DNA of 64,000 bases, taken from assembly GCF_033954835.1 (NCBI RefSeq), contig NZ_CP121471.1, positions 3,590,501-3,654,500 on the forward strand. The letters run 5' to 3'. Position 1 is the first letter of the stretch. Each line of letters begins with the position of its first letter. The translations under genes and the position numbers were made by a program. A model generated the notes under the pieces. That model ran no database searches. It was given only the letters and a program-made list of their open reading frames with translations, and had not been told where the DNA came from. Below are positions 17,172-25,299 of this stretch, one piece after another. The DNA comes from Thiorhodovibrio frisius (lineage in GTDB: Bacteria; Pseudomonadota; Gammaproteobacteria; Chromatiales; Chromatiaceae).

Positions 17172-17374
17172 TGGCCAGGATCGAAGTCACCGCAGACTGT
17201 CCAGCACGACTGGCAGGATTTCTCGATGGGGTCAGCTGGATCAATGACAGCGCGGTCTCCGTGCTGTCGGTCGATGAGATCGCCTGTCGGGCGGTGCTGA
17301 TCGATCAGGAACTGGACGACGATCACCACTGGCAACTCGGACCCGAGGCGTTAATGCTCAAGACCGACGGGTAA
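17171..17374 (+). CDS. small hypothetical protein coupled to radC
   Basis: 67 aa. ATG 17171 overlaps the radC TGA by one base (TGATG), with AGGAGG about 9 nt upstream inside radC; an in-frame GTG at 17168 is the alternative start. The product is acidic (EIACRAVLIDQELDDDHHWQ) with one short strand-rich domain. No family recognised. Tight coupling suggests a partner or regulator of the RadC protein. Confidence 0.6.
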   Translation: MARIEVTADCPARLAGFLDGVSWINDSAVSVLSVDEIACRAVLIDQELDDDHHWQLGPEALMLKTDG

Positions 17375-17498
17375 ACCGAAACGATTCACTCGACTGGCGC
17401 AGGGAGGCGCCAGCGGTGCCGTCGAGACCAATGCGCCAGTTGGACGGATCCGGCGTGAGGCTTTAGCATTCCGAAAGATTCGTTATCGGGAGTCCCCC

Positions 17499-17726
17499 AT
17501 GCCACAGCTTGAGCGCATCACCCTTGACCCGGATATCTGCCACGGCAAACCCTGCGTCCGACACATGCGTTGGCCGGTTGAGGTGGTATTGGATTTAGTG
17601 TCCTCGGGGATGAGCGTGGATGAGATCCTTGCTGATCATCCAGAACTTGAGCGCGAGGATATCCGGGCTTGCCTAAGTTATGCCCGTTTGCTGGTCTCCG
17701 GCGAACCGCTGCGTCCCGCTGCCTAA
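17499..17726 (+). CDS. DUF433 antitoxin
   Basis: 75 aa. It shows the DUF433 pattern: ERITLDPDICHGKPCVRHMRWPVEVVLDLV and MSVDEILADHPELEREDIRACLSYA, a winged-helix-like fold. DUF433 proteins commonly precede DUF5615 PIN-like toxins, as here, and act as the neutralising, autoregulating component. Its TAA overlaps the toxin ATG by one base, so synthesis is coupled. Confidence 0.85.
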   Translation: MPQLERITLDPDICHGKPCVRHMRWPVEVVLDLVSSGMSVDEILADHPELEREDIRACLSYARLLVSGEPLRPAA

Positions 17727-18091
17727 TGCGCGTTCTCTGCGATGTCCACGTGGCCTATCGTCTCGTCAGCCGATTGCGCGACATCGGCGTTGATGCCACC
17801 CATGTAAACCGCATTCTGGATGGCTCGAAAACCACTGACACCGCGATTGCTGCTTATGTCGATGAAAACGAAATGTTGCTAATCACCAAGGACGGCGATT
17901 TTCGTGACAGCCATTTCCTGCGCGGAACGCCGAAGCTGTTGTTGCGTTTGGTTCTTGGCAATGTCTCCAACGACGAACTTGTCACGCTGATCAAGTCTTT
18001 TTGGCCAGAGATCGCCAAAGCCAGCCAAGGAGACAGGTGTTATCTTGAATTATCCCGCAATGGACTGTTTCGTGTGCCGTCCATATCCTGA
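17726..18091 (+). CDS. DUF5615 PIN-like toxin
   Basis: 121 aa from ATG 17726. The PIN-like acidic residues are visible: VLCDVHVAYRLVSRLR (N-terminal Asp), TTDTAIAAYVDENEMLLITKDGDF (C-terminal Asp-x-Asp region). The DUF5615 family is related to Mut7-C/PIN ribonucleases. With the DUF433 protein it should form a type II toxin-antitoxin pair that stabilises the element; RNA cleavage is expected from the fold, not shown. Full length for the family, with no frameshift. Confidence 0.82.
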   Translation: MRVLCDVHVAYRLVSRLRDIGVDATHVNRILDGSKTTDTAIAAYVDENEMLLITKDGDFRDSHFLRGTPKLLLRLVLGNVSNDELVTLIKSFWPEIAKASQGDRCYLELSRNGLFRVPSIS

Positions 18092-18108
18092 ACAAATATC
18101 TCCTTGAC

Positions 18109-19008
18109 TCATTTCTTCCGCGACTTCAGCGCCTGGCGCACCAAGGTGTCGTCGAATTGCTGGGGCACCACGCCTTCCTCGGCATAGACATAGACGGCCC
18201 CGCGAATGATGGCGCTGAGGGTCGCACTCACTAGCGACAACAAGGCAATCAAGGTCACCCCAGTGGCGATGGTGCCGATCATCAGCACTGGCTGTTCGGT
18301 GCTCGCGGCCCAGACGGCGCCGCCGAAGGTGGAGGCGATGAGCAGCAGCATCGGCAGACCGATGATGAAGCCCAAGCCCACATTGAGACTGAGTTGCTCG
18401 CCCCAGGTCCGCTTGAGGAGTGTGGCGCTTTGTTTAATCGCGGCGACCGGGCCAATGTCTTGGGCCGCCAGGACGGGGATGACCAGGAAGGTGGCCACGC
18501 TCCAGGCGAAGCCACCGAGGCTGGCCAGCACCGAGCCGATCAGCGACTGGTTGTCACGGTTTTGCAGCAAGGAGAGCAACAAACCCACGCTAGCGGCAAT
18601 GCCGGAATAGCCGAGGATGACGCCCGCACGTTCGCGGGCCAGTGCCAAGCCATCACCGAAGGTTGGATTGCCGCCACGCAGTCGCTGCAGCGTCGCACCC
18701 ACCAAGGCGGTCAGAAAGAAGTTGGTGACAAAGCTGGTGACCAGCAGAAACAGCCACAGGATGGCCCCGCCGGCGGCATAGCCCCACCAAGGCGCGCTGC
18801 CGTCTTGCGCCGGCTGCTCCATGTGCGACAACCACTGCTCCAGTTCCGGGTGACTCAGCACCAACCAAGCACCGCCGCCAAGAATCAGCGCCGAAAAGAC
18901 CAGAATGCCGAGTCCTGCCAGCAGCGGATAGAGCAGAAATGCCTTCTCCGCACCGAGAACCGCCAGCGCGCTGCGAAACAACGACCATGAGCGTGCGAAA
19001 ACCATCAT
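18109..19008 (-). CDS. polytopic membrane protein (DUF6159-like)
   Basis: 299 aa from ATG 19008, chosen because GGGAGG lies about 9 nt upstream; a longer frame to 19146 has no such site. Six or so hydrophobic segments are visible, for example LLYPLLAGLGILVFSALILGG, LWLFLLVTSFVTNFFLTALVG and LGFIIGLPMLLLIASTFGGAV. The C-terminus is basic (RQALKSRKK). I recall this layout from proteins annotated DUF6159, of unknown function. It is transcribed against the element cluster and may be cargo. Confidence 0.65.
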   Translation of the reverse strand: MMVFARSWSLFRSALAVLGAEKAFLLYPLLAGLGILVFSALILGGGAWLVLSHPELEQWLSHMEQPAQDGSAPWWGYAAGGAILWLFLLVTSFVTNFFLTALVGATLQRLRGGNPTFGDGLALARERAGVILGYSGIAASVGLLLSLLQNRDNQSLIGSVLASLGGFAWSVATFLVIPVLAAQDIGPVAAIKQSATLLKRTWGEQLSLNVGLGFIIGLPMLLLIASTFGGAVWAASTEQPVLMIGTIATGVTLIALLSLVSATLSAIIRGAVYVYAEEGVVPQQFDDTLVRQALKSRKK

Positions 19009-19115
19009 CTGTGATGCCTCCCAAAATGACGGATGGCAGTTTACAGAATCTGCCGGAAGCAAGCAGGATAACGCGCGAAATCGGGCATTGAATTCCATCC
19101 TCTGGAGAGCATGGC

Positions 19116-19583
19116 ATGGCCGAAGATTCCCATAGCCGAAAACCACCGACCTGGGTGCTGGTCGCTTTGGTCTGCCTGATCCCGGCTTGGCCGCTGGGGA
19201 TTTATTGGCTCAACAACAGCTACTCGGGCTGGAGCCGACTGGCGGAGGTGTATCCAGTTGGCGCTTGCGACATGTCAGGATCGCAAGGCCCAACTTCCGT
19301 GACCATCGTTCAAGACTCCGGTCGCCGCTGGTCCTTCAACGGACGCAGGGGACGCAAGAAATATAGCGAGGCCGGTTTTAATGAGGCCGGTTTCTGGGTG
19401 CGAGCACGCGGCACGGGTTGGTTTAGCGGCCCGGGCACGCCGGTCTTCGTGCCCTGGGAGTCAGTAGAAAGCTGCCAACTGCTCAGGGTGCGGCTGTCTT
19501 TTCCGAAGGTCGCGCTGATCATCGCTGATCAGCCCTTGCTCGATGCCTGCCAACGCCACCTCGCGGGGCATGGCGCACGCTAG
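19116..19583 (+). CDS. membrane-anchored hypothetical protein
   Basis: 155 aa with one N-terminal membrane segment (TWVLVALVCLIPAWPLGIYWL) and a soluble beta-rich remainder (SVTIVQDSGRRWSFNG, PVFVPWESVESCQLL). No family recognised. Divergent from the DUF6159-like gene, with about 107 bp between the two starts, and convergent with the DnaC-like gene. Confidence 0.55.
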   Translation: MAEDSHSRKPPTWVLVALVCLIPAWPLGIYWLNNSYSGWSRLAEVYPVGACDMSGSQGPTSVTIVQDSGRRWSFNGRRGRKKYSEAGFNEAGFWVRARGTGWFSGPGTPVFVPWESVESCQLLRVRLSFPKVALIIADQPLLDACQRHLAGHGAR

Positions 19584-19632
19584 ACGGCCATGCCCCCAAG
19601 CACGGGTAATTCCTGACCAGCTTTGGGCCGCA

Positions 19633-20418
19633 TCACCGAGCCTGATCAGCGCCCGCAGCAGCACCCCGGTGCGCGCTGCGATAGCTCGGCCAGTCGAAAG
19701 CCAGGATCGCCGAATGCCCGTCAGACAGGCGATCCATCATGCGCTCGCCGAGATAAGCCCGCATCTCCGCAATGGTCAGATTGCCGATCAGGATGGTTGA
19801 GCGCACGGCGGTGTAGCGCATATCGAGAATCTCAAACAGCATCGCTTGGCGCTTGTCTTCATGGCCGATGGTCACACCCACCTCGTCAAGCACCAACAAA
19901 TCCGGTTCCGTGAGCAGATCGAGTGCGGCGCTTTCCGAGCGCGACGCGTTCGGGGAATAGGTCTCGCGAACCAATCGCAGGGCGGCCGCGACCGAGAAAA
20001 AGCACCCCGTGCGACCGGCACGAATGGTTTTCGCCAGAATCGCGCTGGCGAGATGGGTTTTGCCGGTACCTGGTCCGCCGATCAGCAATAGGCTGTCACC
20101 CTGGCCGGCTGAGTCCGCCATGCGCGTGGAGAACGCCTGGCAGGTGCGCAGAACGTGCTGCTGCGCGGGTGTGGCGGCCTCGAAGTGCTCGAAGGACTTG
20201 TCGCGAAACCGCGCGGGGATTCCACTGTGACCCAGTGCCCGTTCCAGGCGCTGCTGAGCGGCGGCCTCGCGCTCCGCCATGAGCTTCCGCACCGATTCGC
20301 GTCGGTGGGCGGCCAAGGCTTCAGGGGACATCGGCGGCGTTGAGCCAAGGAATCTGGTCGATCGGCGTCGCGCCGCTGGCATAGTCTTTGTCAGCAAGTC
20401 CGGTGTGCGAGATGACAT
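19633..20418 (-). CDS. dnaC: DnaC/IstB-type helicase-loader ATPase
   Basis: 261 aa from ATG 20418 (AGGAG 7 nt upstream). This start lies inside the end of the DnaT-like gene, overlapping by 98 bp in another frame; a start at 20331 is possible but has no ribosome site. Walker A is LLIGGPGTGKTHLA, Walker B LLVLDEVG, and sensor 1 TILIGNL. The N-terminal helical region would contact the helicase. DnaC-like proteins deliver the replicative helicase DnaB to single-stranded DNA. The gene follows a DnaT-like primosomal gene, suggesting that the element replicates, or restarts forks, on its own. Confidence 0.88.
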   Translation of the reverse strand: MSSRTPDLLTKTMPAARRRSTRFLGSTPPMSPEALAAHRRESVRKLMAEREAAAQQRLERALGHSGIPARFRDKSFEHFEAATPAQQHVLRTCQAFSTRMADSAGQGDSLLLIGGPGTGKTHLASAILAKTIRAGRTGCFFSVAAALRLVRETYSPNASRSESAALDLLTEPDLLVLDEVGVTIGHEDKRQAMLFEILDMRYTAVRSTILIGNLTIAEMRAYLGERMMDRLSDGHSAILAFDWPSYRSAHRGAAAGADQAR

Positions 20419-22084
20419 GGGTTTTCTCCTGTTTCTTCGTTATCGGACGGGTTTGCAGATATTCCAGGCGATGCATGAAGGTCGCGTCCCAACTCCGGCG
20501 CCTGATGCCGGCATCCGTCCAAAAGGTGATGAACTCATCGACCTGATCCTCCACCCAATCGCGCCTCAGCCCATGCTTGATTGCCCAGGCATAGACACGC
20601 TCGCTGGGTTGCCAATCTTGCGGAATGGCGCGCGGAGCCGACGCTGGAGGCGGGGCAGGTTCGGGTTCGGATTTGGCCGGGGAAGGCGGGCTCCTGGAAG
20701 CGCCAGGCCTGGCGCTTGGTGGCGACTGGCCCGGGTGCGAGATCGTTTCCCCCGATGCCGAGGCGTTTATCGGTTGCGCGCGCCTGGCGGCTGTGATCGC
20801 TGATGACAATGCCGACTGGGGCGGCGGCTGTCGCTGGCTTGATGCCGACACGGGTGGCTGGCCACTCGGGAACGGCGACGGGATGGCCGACGAGGACAGC
20901 GGAACCCCAGCACTCGGGTTGATCCTTGCCGAAACAGCTTGTCCGACAGACGGGGATTCCGGTTGCCGTTGGCTGACGTCACACTCGGTCGGTTTCGACA
21001 CGGGTGGAGACGTGTTCGCGGTAATGGCCGGCGCGGGTGGCGATGCAGGAAGCTCGCGTGCGCTGGCCGGGTGCATGGCCTGCTTGGCCGAGGGTGCGCT
21101 TGCAACGGATTCCGCCTGCTGGCCAGGCTGGGATGCGGCGATTGGCTCCGAGGCCGACACTGTGACTCCACTCGAGCTGACCGGAGTCCCGAGCTGGCTA
21201 GCTGATTGCGCACTTGAAACAGTCTTTGCCTGATCCGGACTCGGTGGCGATGCGACGACCGACTCCAACGCCGAAGAAGGCATCGCGACCGGATTGGCCG
21301 GACTCATAGGCTGGCTTGGCGACTGCGATTCCGCAACGGATTCCGCCTGACGCTGGATCGGTGGCGATTCAGAGTGCGGCTCGGATATCGGCGTTGCCGG
21401 GTTGGGCGGTGTTGCGGGACTGTCCTCAACCATGCTCGGCTGGATGGCCAAAATGGTCTCGGCCAGTTGCTTGACTTGTTGCCACACGAGAGGCTGAGCC
21501 AGCAAGGTCGCCAAGCTGTCCGGGGTGATGGGATGACCGCCCGACTGAACAAATGGCGTCGCCTCGGCTGGGCGCTCGTTGGGTTGCGCAGTCACTGGCT
21601 CTGCGCCAGCGGCAGACAGGGCAACAGGACGACCATCGCCTGGTAGCTGACTGATCGACGGATTGAGCGAAAACGCCTGGGGTTGCCGCTGTACCGGTTG
21701 CGATACGGCTGTCGCTGGCGCCGCAGGGGGCCAGCTTGTTGGTGTGGACGACAGGCGTGTCGGGCTGAACGCTTCATGCGCGTTGCCATTGATCGCAACC
21801 GGCTGCGCGTCGCATACCGCGCCATCATCCAAGAGGCGATACCGATTTCGGCTGCACGGACCACCGGGAATCCGCTCGATATAGCGCCCGTCCAACCCGG
21901 ACAACGCCTTGATAATCCCGCGCCGGCTCAGATTGGTCATCTCCTGCAACGCCGACAAGGAGACCTCGGCAACACCGGTATCGGTCCCGCGATGCTCCTG
22001 GAGCGCAAAGAGCAAGACCCGTTGCGCGGGTGTCACTCCGTCCGCCTTCCAAACAAAGGTGCTGTTTACAGTGGCCATGGCCAT
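20321..22084 (-). CDS. HTH protein with DnaT-like primosomal C-terminal domain
   Basis: 587 aa from ATG 22084 (AAGGAG upstream). Three parts: residues 5-75 form a winged-helix-like domain (FVWKADGVTPAQRVLLFALQ ... SLSALQEMTNLSRRGIIKAL); about 110-480 is a long low-complexity Ser/Pro/Gln/Ala linker; about 490-570 resembles the DnaT primosomal domain (QDWQPSERVYAWAIKHGL, EFITFWTDAGIRRRSWDATF). DnaT-type domains help load helicase with DnaC, encoded next and overlapping. The HTH may recognise an origin of the element, which would make this a replication initiator/loader; that is inference. Confidence 0.7.
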   Translation of the reverse strand: MAMATVNSTFVWKADGVTPAQRVLLFALQEHRGTDTGVAEVSLSALQEMTNLSRRGIIKALSGLDGRYIERIPGGPCSRNRYRLLDDGAVCDAQPVAINGNAHEAFSPTRLSSTPTSWPPAAPATAVSQPVQRQPQAFSLNPSISQLPGDGRPVALSAAGAEPVTAQPNERPAEATPFVQSGGHPITPDSLATLLAQPLVWQQVKQLAETILAIQPSMVEDSPATPPNPATPISEPHSESPPIQRQAESVAESQSPSQPMSPANPVAMPSSALESVVASPPSPDQAKTVSSAQSASQLGTPVSSSGVTVSASEPIAASQPGQQAESVASAPSAKQAMHPASARELPASPPAPAITANTSPPVSKPTECDVSQRQPESPSVGQAVSARINPSAGVPLSSSAIPSPFPSGQPPVSASSQRQPPPQSALSSAITAARRAQPINASASGETISHPGQSPPSARPGASRSPPSPAKSEPEPAPPPASAPRAIPQDWQPSERVYAWAIKHGLRRDWVEDQVDEFITFWTDAGIRRRSWDATFMHRLEYLQTRPITKKQEKTHVISHTGLADKDYASGATPIDQIPWLNAADVP

Positions 22085-22224
22085 CACCCGTTTCTCCTTT
22101 CAAGCCCCCATGGTCGCCGGCGTCCCATGCCCATCCCGCATCGCATCGGGACGACGAGGTGCGCGCGATCACCGTGCCGGCAGACGATCAGACGATTCAT
22201 CCGCTTCGCGCCCGCTGATGCTGG

Positions 22225-22557
22225 CTAAGCGGACGGCAGGCTTGACTGGCCGAAACCGCGCGGTGCCCGGGCATCGACTGGCTTCGCATCAGGCGTCGAT
22301 CTCTGCTCGATCATCCGGCAGATGAGGCGCTTCTTCGAGCGACTTGGAAGGCGCGCCAGATAGCGCCCCTCCAACTGCGAGAGCGCCTTGGCGATCACAG
22401 ACTGGTTCAACAAAGTCATGTCCTCCAGCATCGATAACGAGACATCGACAACCCGAGTCTTGGCGTCGCAGTGCATCTGGATGGCAAGCAGCAAGTTGCG
22501 CTGGGTGGGTGTGATCCCTTCCGCCTTCCAAACATTTTCAAGGTCTTGAGCCTTCAT
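22225..22557 (-). CDS. short HTH paralogue of the DnaT-like protein
   Basis: 110 aa from ATG 22557 (AGGAG 6 nt upstream). Residues 6-70 align with the N-terminal domain of the next gene's product (VWKAEGITPTQRNLLLAIQ against VWKADGVTPAQRVLLFALQ; LEGRYLARLPS against LDGRYIERIPG). It lacks the linker and DnaT domain. It ends in a short polar tail and is not obviously truncated by mutation, having its own good ribosome site. It probably binds related DNA sites and may regulate the operon. Confidence 0.65.
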   Translation of the reverse strand: MKAQDLENVWKAEGITPTQRNLLLAIQMHCDAKTRVVDVSLSMLEDMTLLNQSVIAKALSQLEGRYLARLPSRSKKRLICRMIEQRSTPDAKPVDARAPRGFGQSSLPSA

Positions 22558-22895
22558 CGCGATCTCCTGTTCATTTCTCAAAAAGCCGCCGCTCGGCAGG
22601 CCGCCGTTCGTGCTGCCAACAATGGGAAAAATGATAGGGATTCGGATCGCCGAACGCGCGCATGAATGCTCGGGAGATTGGCGCTCTTTCGCGCCGAGTG
22701 GCTCCCGTTGCCACCGCTCAGGGCATGCCAAGGACGGTCACAGGCTGGGCAGAAGGGCAGAATGGGCCAGTCCGCTGAGTGGGCTGAGCAATCGCCGAGG
22801 GCAAATCAGCAAGGAAGGGGATGTCTGTCAGAATCAGGCGCCGTGCCGATGACAACGACGGATGCGGCGGTGAAGCCGATAAACAAAGCGGCCGA
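22558..22895. other. 338 bp intergenic upstream of the replication-type operon
   Basis: No gene is supported. This region should carry the promoter of the HTH/DnaT/DnaC operon. It contains short G-rich degenerate repeats (GGGCAGAAGGGCAGAATGGGC, GAGTGGGCTGAG) around 22750-22790. It could hold an origin, but I see no clear iteron set. Confidence 0.35.
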
Positions 22896-23177
22896 TCAGA
22901 GACCCAGTTCGCTGTGCGAGCCGAGTCGAACCAGTTGCAACACCGCGTCATCTGGTTTGCGGTAGATCAACACCAGATCGGGTTTCACATGGCAATCGCG
23001 ATGATCTTGCCAAGTATCAGCCAGGGCGTGGTCGTGGAGACGAGGAGGAAGCGGATCATCGCTGGCGAGCATCCGCACGACAGGAACCAAGTCGGCCTCG
23101 AGCGTCGCTCGATGCTGGCCCTTGACTTCCTGTTTGTAGTCGCGCTTGAATTGGCTGGTCCGCTCAATCCTCCGCAT
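22896..23177 (-). CDS. yafQ: YafQ-family toxin
   Basis: 93 aa from ATG 23177, overlapping the antitoxin gene by 14 bp as usual. The RelE/YafQ pattern is clear: TSQFKRDYKQEVKGQ, LPPRLHDHALADTWQDHRDC, then HVKPDLVLIYRKPDDAVLQL and RLGSHSELG with the conserved C-terminal His. The family cleaves mRNA on the ribosome. The toxin looks intact although its antitoxin gene is frameshifted. Confidence 0.88.
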   Translation of the reverse strand: MRRIERTSQFKRDYKQEVKGQHRATLEADLVPVVRMLASDDPLPPRLHDHALADTWQDHRDCHVKPDLVLIYRKPDDAVLQLVRLGSHSELGL

Positions 23178-23423
23178 GAAGATCCGCTATCAGCGCTTCC
23201 ACGCTATCGAATCCTTTGAGACCCCCGGCTCGCGCATCGCGGCGATCGTGGTCTCGTTGGGAACCAGGGGCTCGAACGGCAGCGCCTTTTCCTGCGCTAC
23301 GCGCGTCAATAAAAGACGAAAAGCGTCGGAGACCGTCAGTCCCATGGCGGCAAGAACAGCCGAGGCTTCTGCCTTGATCTGCGGATCGATCCTGGCGCGA
23401 ACGACAGCATTTGATGTGCCCAT
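23164..23423 (-). pseudogene. dinJ: DinJ/RelB-family antitoxin gene with a frameshift
   Basis: Starts at ATG 23423 after GGAGG. The first ~67 residues are a normal DinJ antitoxin (ARIDPQIKAEASAVLAAMGL, then VSDAFRLLLTRVAQEKALPF). The frame then runs into GVSKDSIAWKR and stops at 23190. The expected C-terminus (GGLKGFDSVEALIADLHAED) is present in the neighbouring frame and ends at 23164. Adding one base at the run of five G (minus strand; C run 23222-23226) restores a continuous 86-aa protein. Either a real mutation, a sequencing error in a homopolymer, or a slippery run. Confidence 0.75.
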
Positions 23424-23446
23424 GATGCACCTCCGTTGTTTGTTGG

Positions 23447-23459
23447 GCTACACTGTAGC
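23447..23459. promoter_or_regulatory. candidate DinJ-YafQ operator palindrome
   Basis: GCTACA-C-TGTAGC, a perfect 13-bp palindrome, lies 24 bp upstream of the antitoxin start and overlaps the likely promoter. Autoregulation through such palindromes is usual for dinJ-yafQ operons. Confidence 0.45.
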
Positions 23460-23623
23460 TCAGAATGGCCCGAGTCAAAATCGTCCTGCGACCGAGCAAG
23501 GTTAGTTGGTTTTGCCAAATAGCCAAGACGCGTATCCTCCTGAATAGGGTTTTTGCGCGATGCTTTTGCTTGCCGGAGAGCGCCCCTTGACCCTCGCGAT
23601 GCTCCCAAAACTAGCTGGCCGGA

Positions 23624-24961
23624 TCAGAGGTTGACGCCGATTTCAAGCAGTTGCGACTCCCAAGCGAGTATGGCGGCGCGCTTCTCTTCCATGTAGGTGT
23701 GACGGTCGTAATGCACCGCCTGCACGCCTCCCAACCCATGGCTGAGGAGTTGCGCGCGGGTTTCGCGACTGATCCCCATGCTTGCCAGCATGGTCTCGAC
23801 CGTACGGCGAACATCGCGCAGATTGAAGGGCTCAACCTGCATCGCACTGGAGATTTCGATGAGCCGCTTTCCTGGCGTCGTCTCAACAACTGTTGCACCA
23901 CCTGTCGATATCCATAAAGAGGGATTTGATTCTGCCAAAGTTTCATTGATTGCGGCAAACTCTTTGGTCTTTTCTCTCGCGCGAGCAACCAAGCCGGTGA
24001 CGATTGCTTCGCCTTTAGGTCCAAGTGGAATCAAATGCTCTCTTGGTTCTCGACGCTTTCCTTTTCCATCCCACAGTCTTAAAACCTGCGTAGCTTCGTT
24101 GTAGTCCGCCACCCTTACTCGAAGGAGTTGCGCCATTCGCTGCCCGCCGCTAACCACAGCAAGCTTTAATGCCATATCAGGGATTGAATCATTTAGATTA
24201 TTCAGATAGTCACGAAATTCCGTATGACTCAAACTGCGTTGACCTGATCGAACCGGGATTGTCGGAATCGCATCGACCGGATTCATCTCAACGTCAAAGG
24301 CAGCGAGTTGGGAGTTGACCGCACTATCGAACGGCGCGCGGATGGCCATTGCATAGGCCGCTCGCAAGTAACTTCGCAAAATACCTGCCGTGCGTTCTTT
24401 ACCTGCTTCTCGGACTGAACGAACAATCATCGCAATCTGCTGAGGTGTAACGTCACTGGCAGGAAGATCCGCTAAAGAAGCATGGTTCTGAAAAACATGA
24501 ACTTTGAAGGCTGATCGGACATCCCGCGCTGATTTCATCTTTCCTTGCGATTCGAGCGCAGTAGTATAAGCCTCACACAAGGCTCTTAGCGTTTGAACTT
24601 TTTTTGCTTGATTCGCCACTTCAGCCGCGATAGCCGCTGACTTTTCTGCTTCCTGTTCAGCGCGACGCGCGGCCTCTTGGTTTTCGAGATATCCACGAAT
24701 GTCTCGAATACCTGATAGATAGAGTTTGGATAGTTCGGACGCCTTTGTTCGGGCATCGGCTAGGCTGAGTCCATCACGGCCATTTTCATCACAATGTCCG
24801 AGCGGGAAGGCATAGCGACTTCCGTCAGACTGTGTGTACCTGAAGTACGCGCGGGTTACACCACCGGTCTTGCGGAAAACCAAGGTTCCGGCACCACGGG
24901 CGCCGCCGTCAGAGAGCCAAACACCCGGCTTTAGGGTGCGGAGAGCTTTTACTGTAACCAA
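23624..24961 (-). CDS. int: tyrosine integrase of the left (large) element
   Basis: 445 aa. The N-terminal arm-binding domain (VWLSDGGARGAGTLVFRK, YFRYTQSDGSRYAFPLG) is of the DUF4102-like type. Catalytic-domain landmarks are VVSGGQRMAQLLRVRV (first Arg), NLRDVRRTVETML (H/K-x-x-R box; the usual His is Asp-Val here), LLSHGLGG and the nucleophile region HYDRHTYMEEKR. It is transcribed leftwards, away from the tRNA-Thr fragment at 25137, the arrangement expected for an integrase next to its attachment site. It therefore belongs to the element on its left, not to the 9-kb island on its right. Confidence 0.9.
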   Translation of the reverse strand: MVTVKALRTLKPGVWLSDGGARGAGTLVFRKTGGVTRAYFRYTQSDGSRYAFPLGHCDENGRDGLSLADARTKASELSKLYLSGIRDIRGYLENQEAARRAEQEAEKSAAIAAEVANQAKKVQTLRALCEAYTTALESQGKMKSARDVRSAFKVHVFQNHASLADLPASDVTPQQIAMIVRSVREAGKERTAGILRSYLRAAYAMAIRAPFDSAVNSQLAAFDVEMNPVDAIPTIPVRSGQRSLSHTEFRDYLNNLNDSIPDMALKLAVVSGGQRMAQLLRVRVADYNEATQVLRLWDGKGKRREPREHLIPLGPKGEAIVTGLVARAREKTKEFAAINETLAESNPSLWISTGGATVVETTPGKRLIEISSAMQVEPFNLRDVRRTVETMLASMGISRETRAQLLSHGLGGVQAVHYDRHTYMEEKRAAILAWESQLLEIGVNL

Positions 24962-24980
24962 GACTGACCTCTCTTCTCTG

Positions 24981-25002
24981 GTAGCCGTTTGGTAGCCGTT
25001 TG
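24981..25002. repeat. tandem 11-bp repeat next to the integrase start
   Basis: GGTAGCCGTTT occurs twice head-to-tail (24981-24991, 24992-25002), directly upstream of the integrase gene. Such short direct repeats beside attachment sites are typical arm-type integrase binding sites. Confidence 0.5.
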
Positions 25003-25136
25003 TCGGTGGCTGCAGCAGAACGGCGAAGGATTACTCAGGACAAGAGAGTCTATTATACTATTGTTATAAAAAGTATTTTAATATTTTCGCTGGACGCCAT
25101 GGGATGCCGCGGGACGGGTCAAACATTGGAAATATC

Positions 25137-25184
25137 TGATTTGTAATCAGCAGGTCGGGGGTTCGAATCCGTCCGCCAGCTCCA
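25137..25184 (+). repeat. attachment-site core: 3' part of tRNA-Thr(TGT), left copy
   Basis: 48 bp identical to 34155-34202. It covers the anticodon loop (TTTGTAA) through the T-arm (GGGGGTTCGAATCC), acceptor strand (CGCCAGC) and CCA of a tRNA with anticodon TGT. The 5' half expected to pair with the acceptor (GCTGGCG...) is missing, so this is a duplicated fragment left by integration, not a tRNA gene. The intact gene should lie to the left, outside the window. Confidence 0.85.
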
Positions 25185-25194
25185 ATAAAAACAG

Positions 25195-25222
25195 CGGCTT
25201 AGCCTCACTCGGGGCTAGGCCG
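25195..25222 (+). terminator. tRNA-type terminator after left att copy
   Basis: CGGCTTAGCC (25195-25204) / GGCTAGGCCG (25213-25222), a 10-bp stem with one G-U, followed by TTTCCTTTT. It probably came along as the terminator of the tRNA gene or a mimic carried by an element. Confidence 0.55.
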
Positions 25223-25232
25223 TTTCCTTTTG

Positions 25233-25299
25233 AGTCACCATATAGTCACCACGCGGATTGATTTCGCGAGCTTGGAGTCACCAGCGCCGGGAGTCACCA
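25233..25299 (+). repeat. four AGTCACCA repeats at the left end of the 9-kb element
   Basis: AGTCACCA occurs at 25233, 25244, 25276 and 25292, all on the plus strand. The same octamer recurs at the other end of the element. Candidate arm-type binding sites for the element's integrase. Confidence 0.6.

Noticed and set aside
25137-25184. tRNA-Thr gene
   Set aside because: Only the 3' part is present; the upstream sequence cannot form acceptor, D- or full anticodon arms. Same for the copy at 34155.
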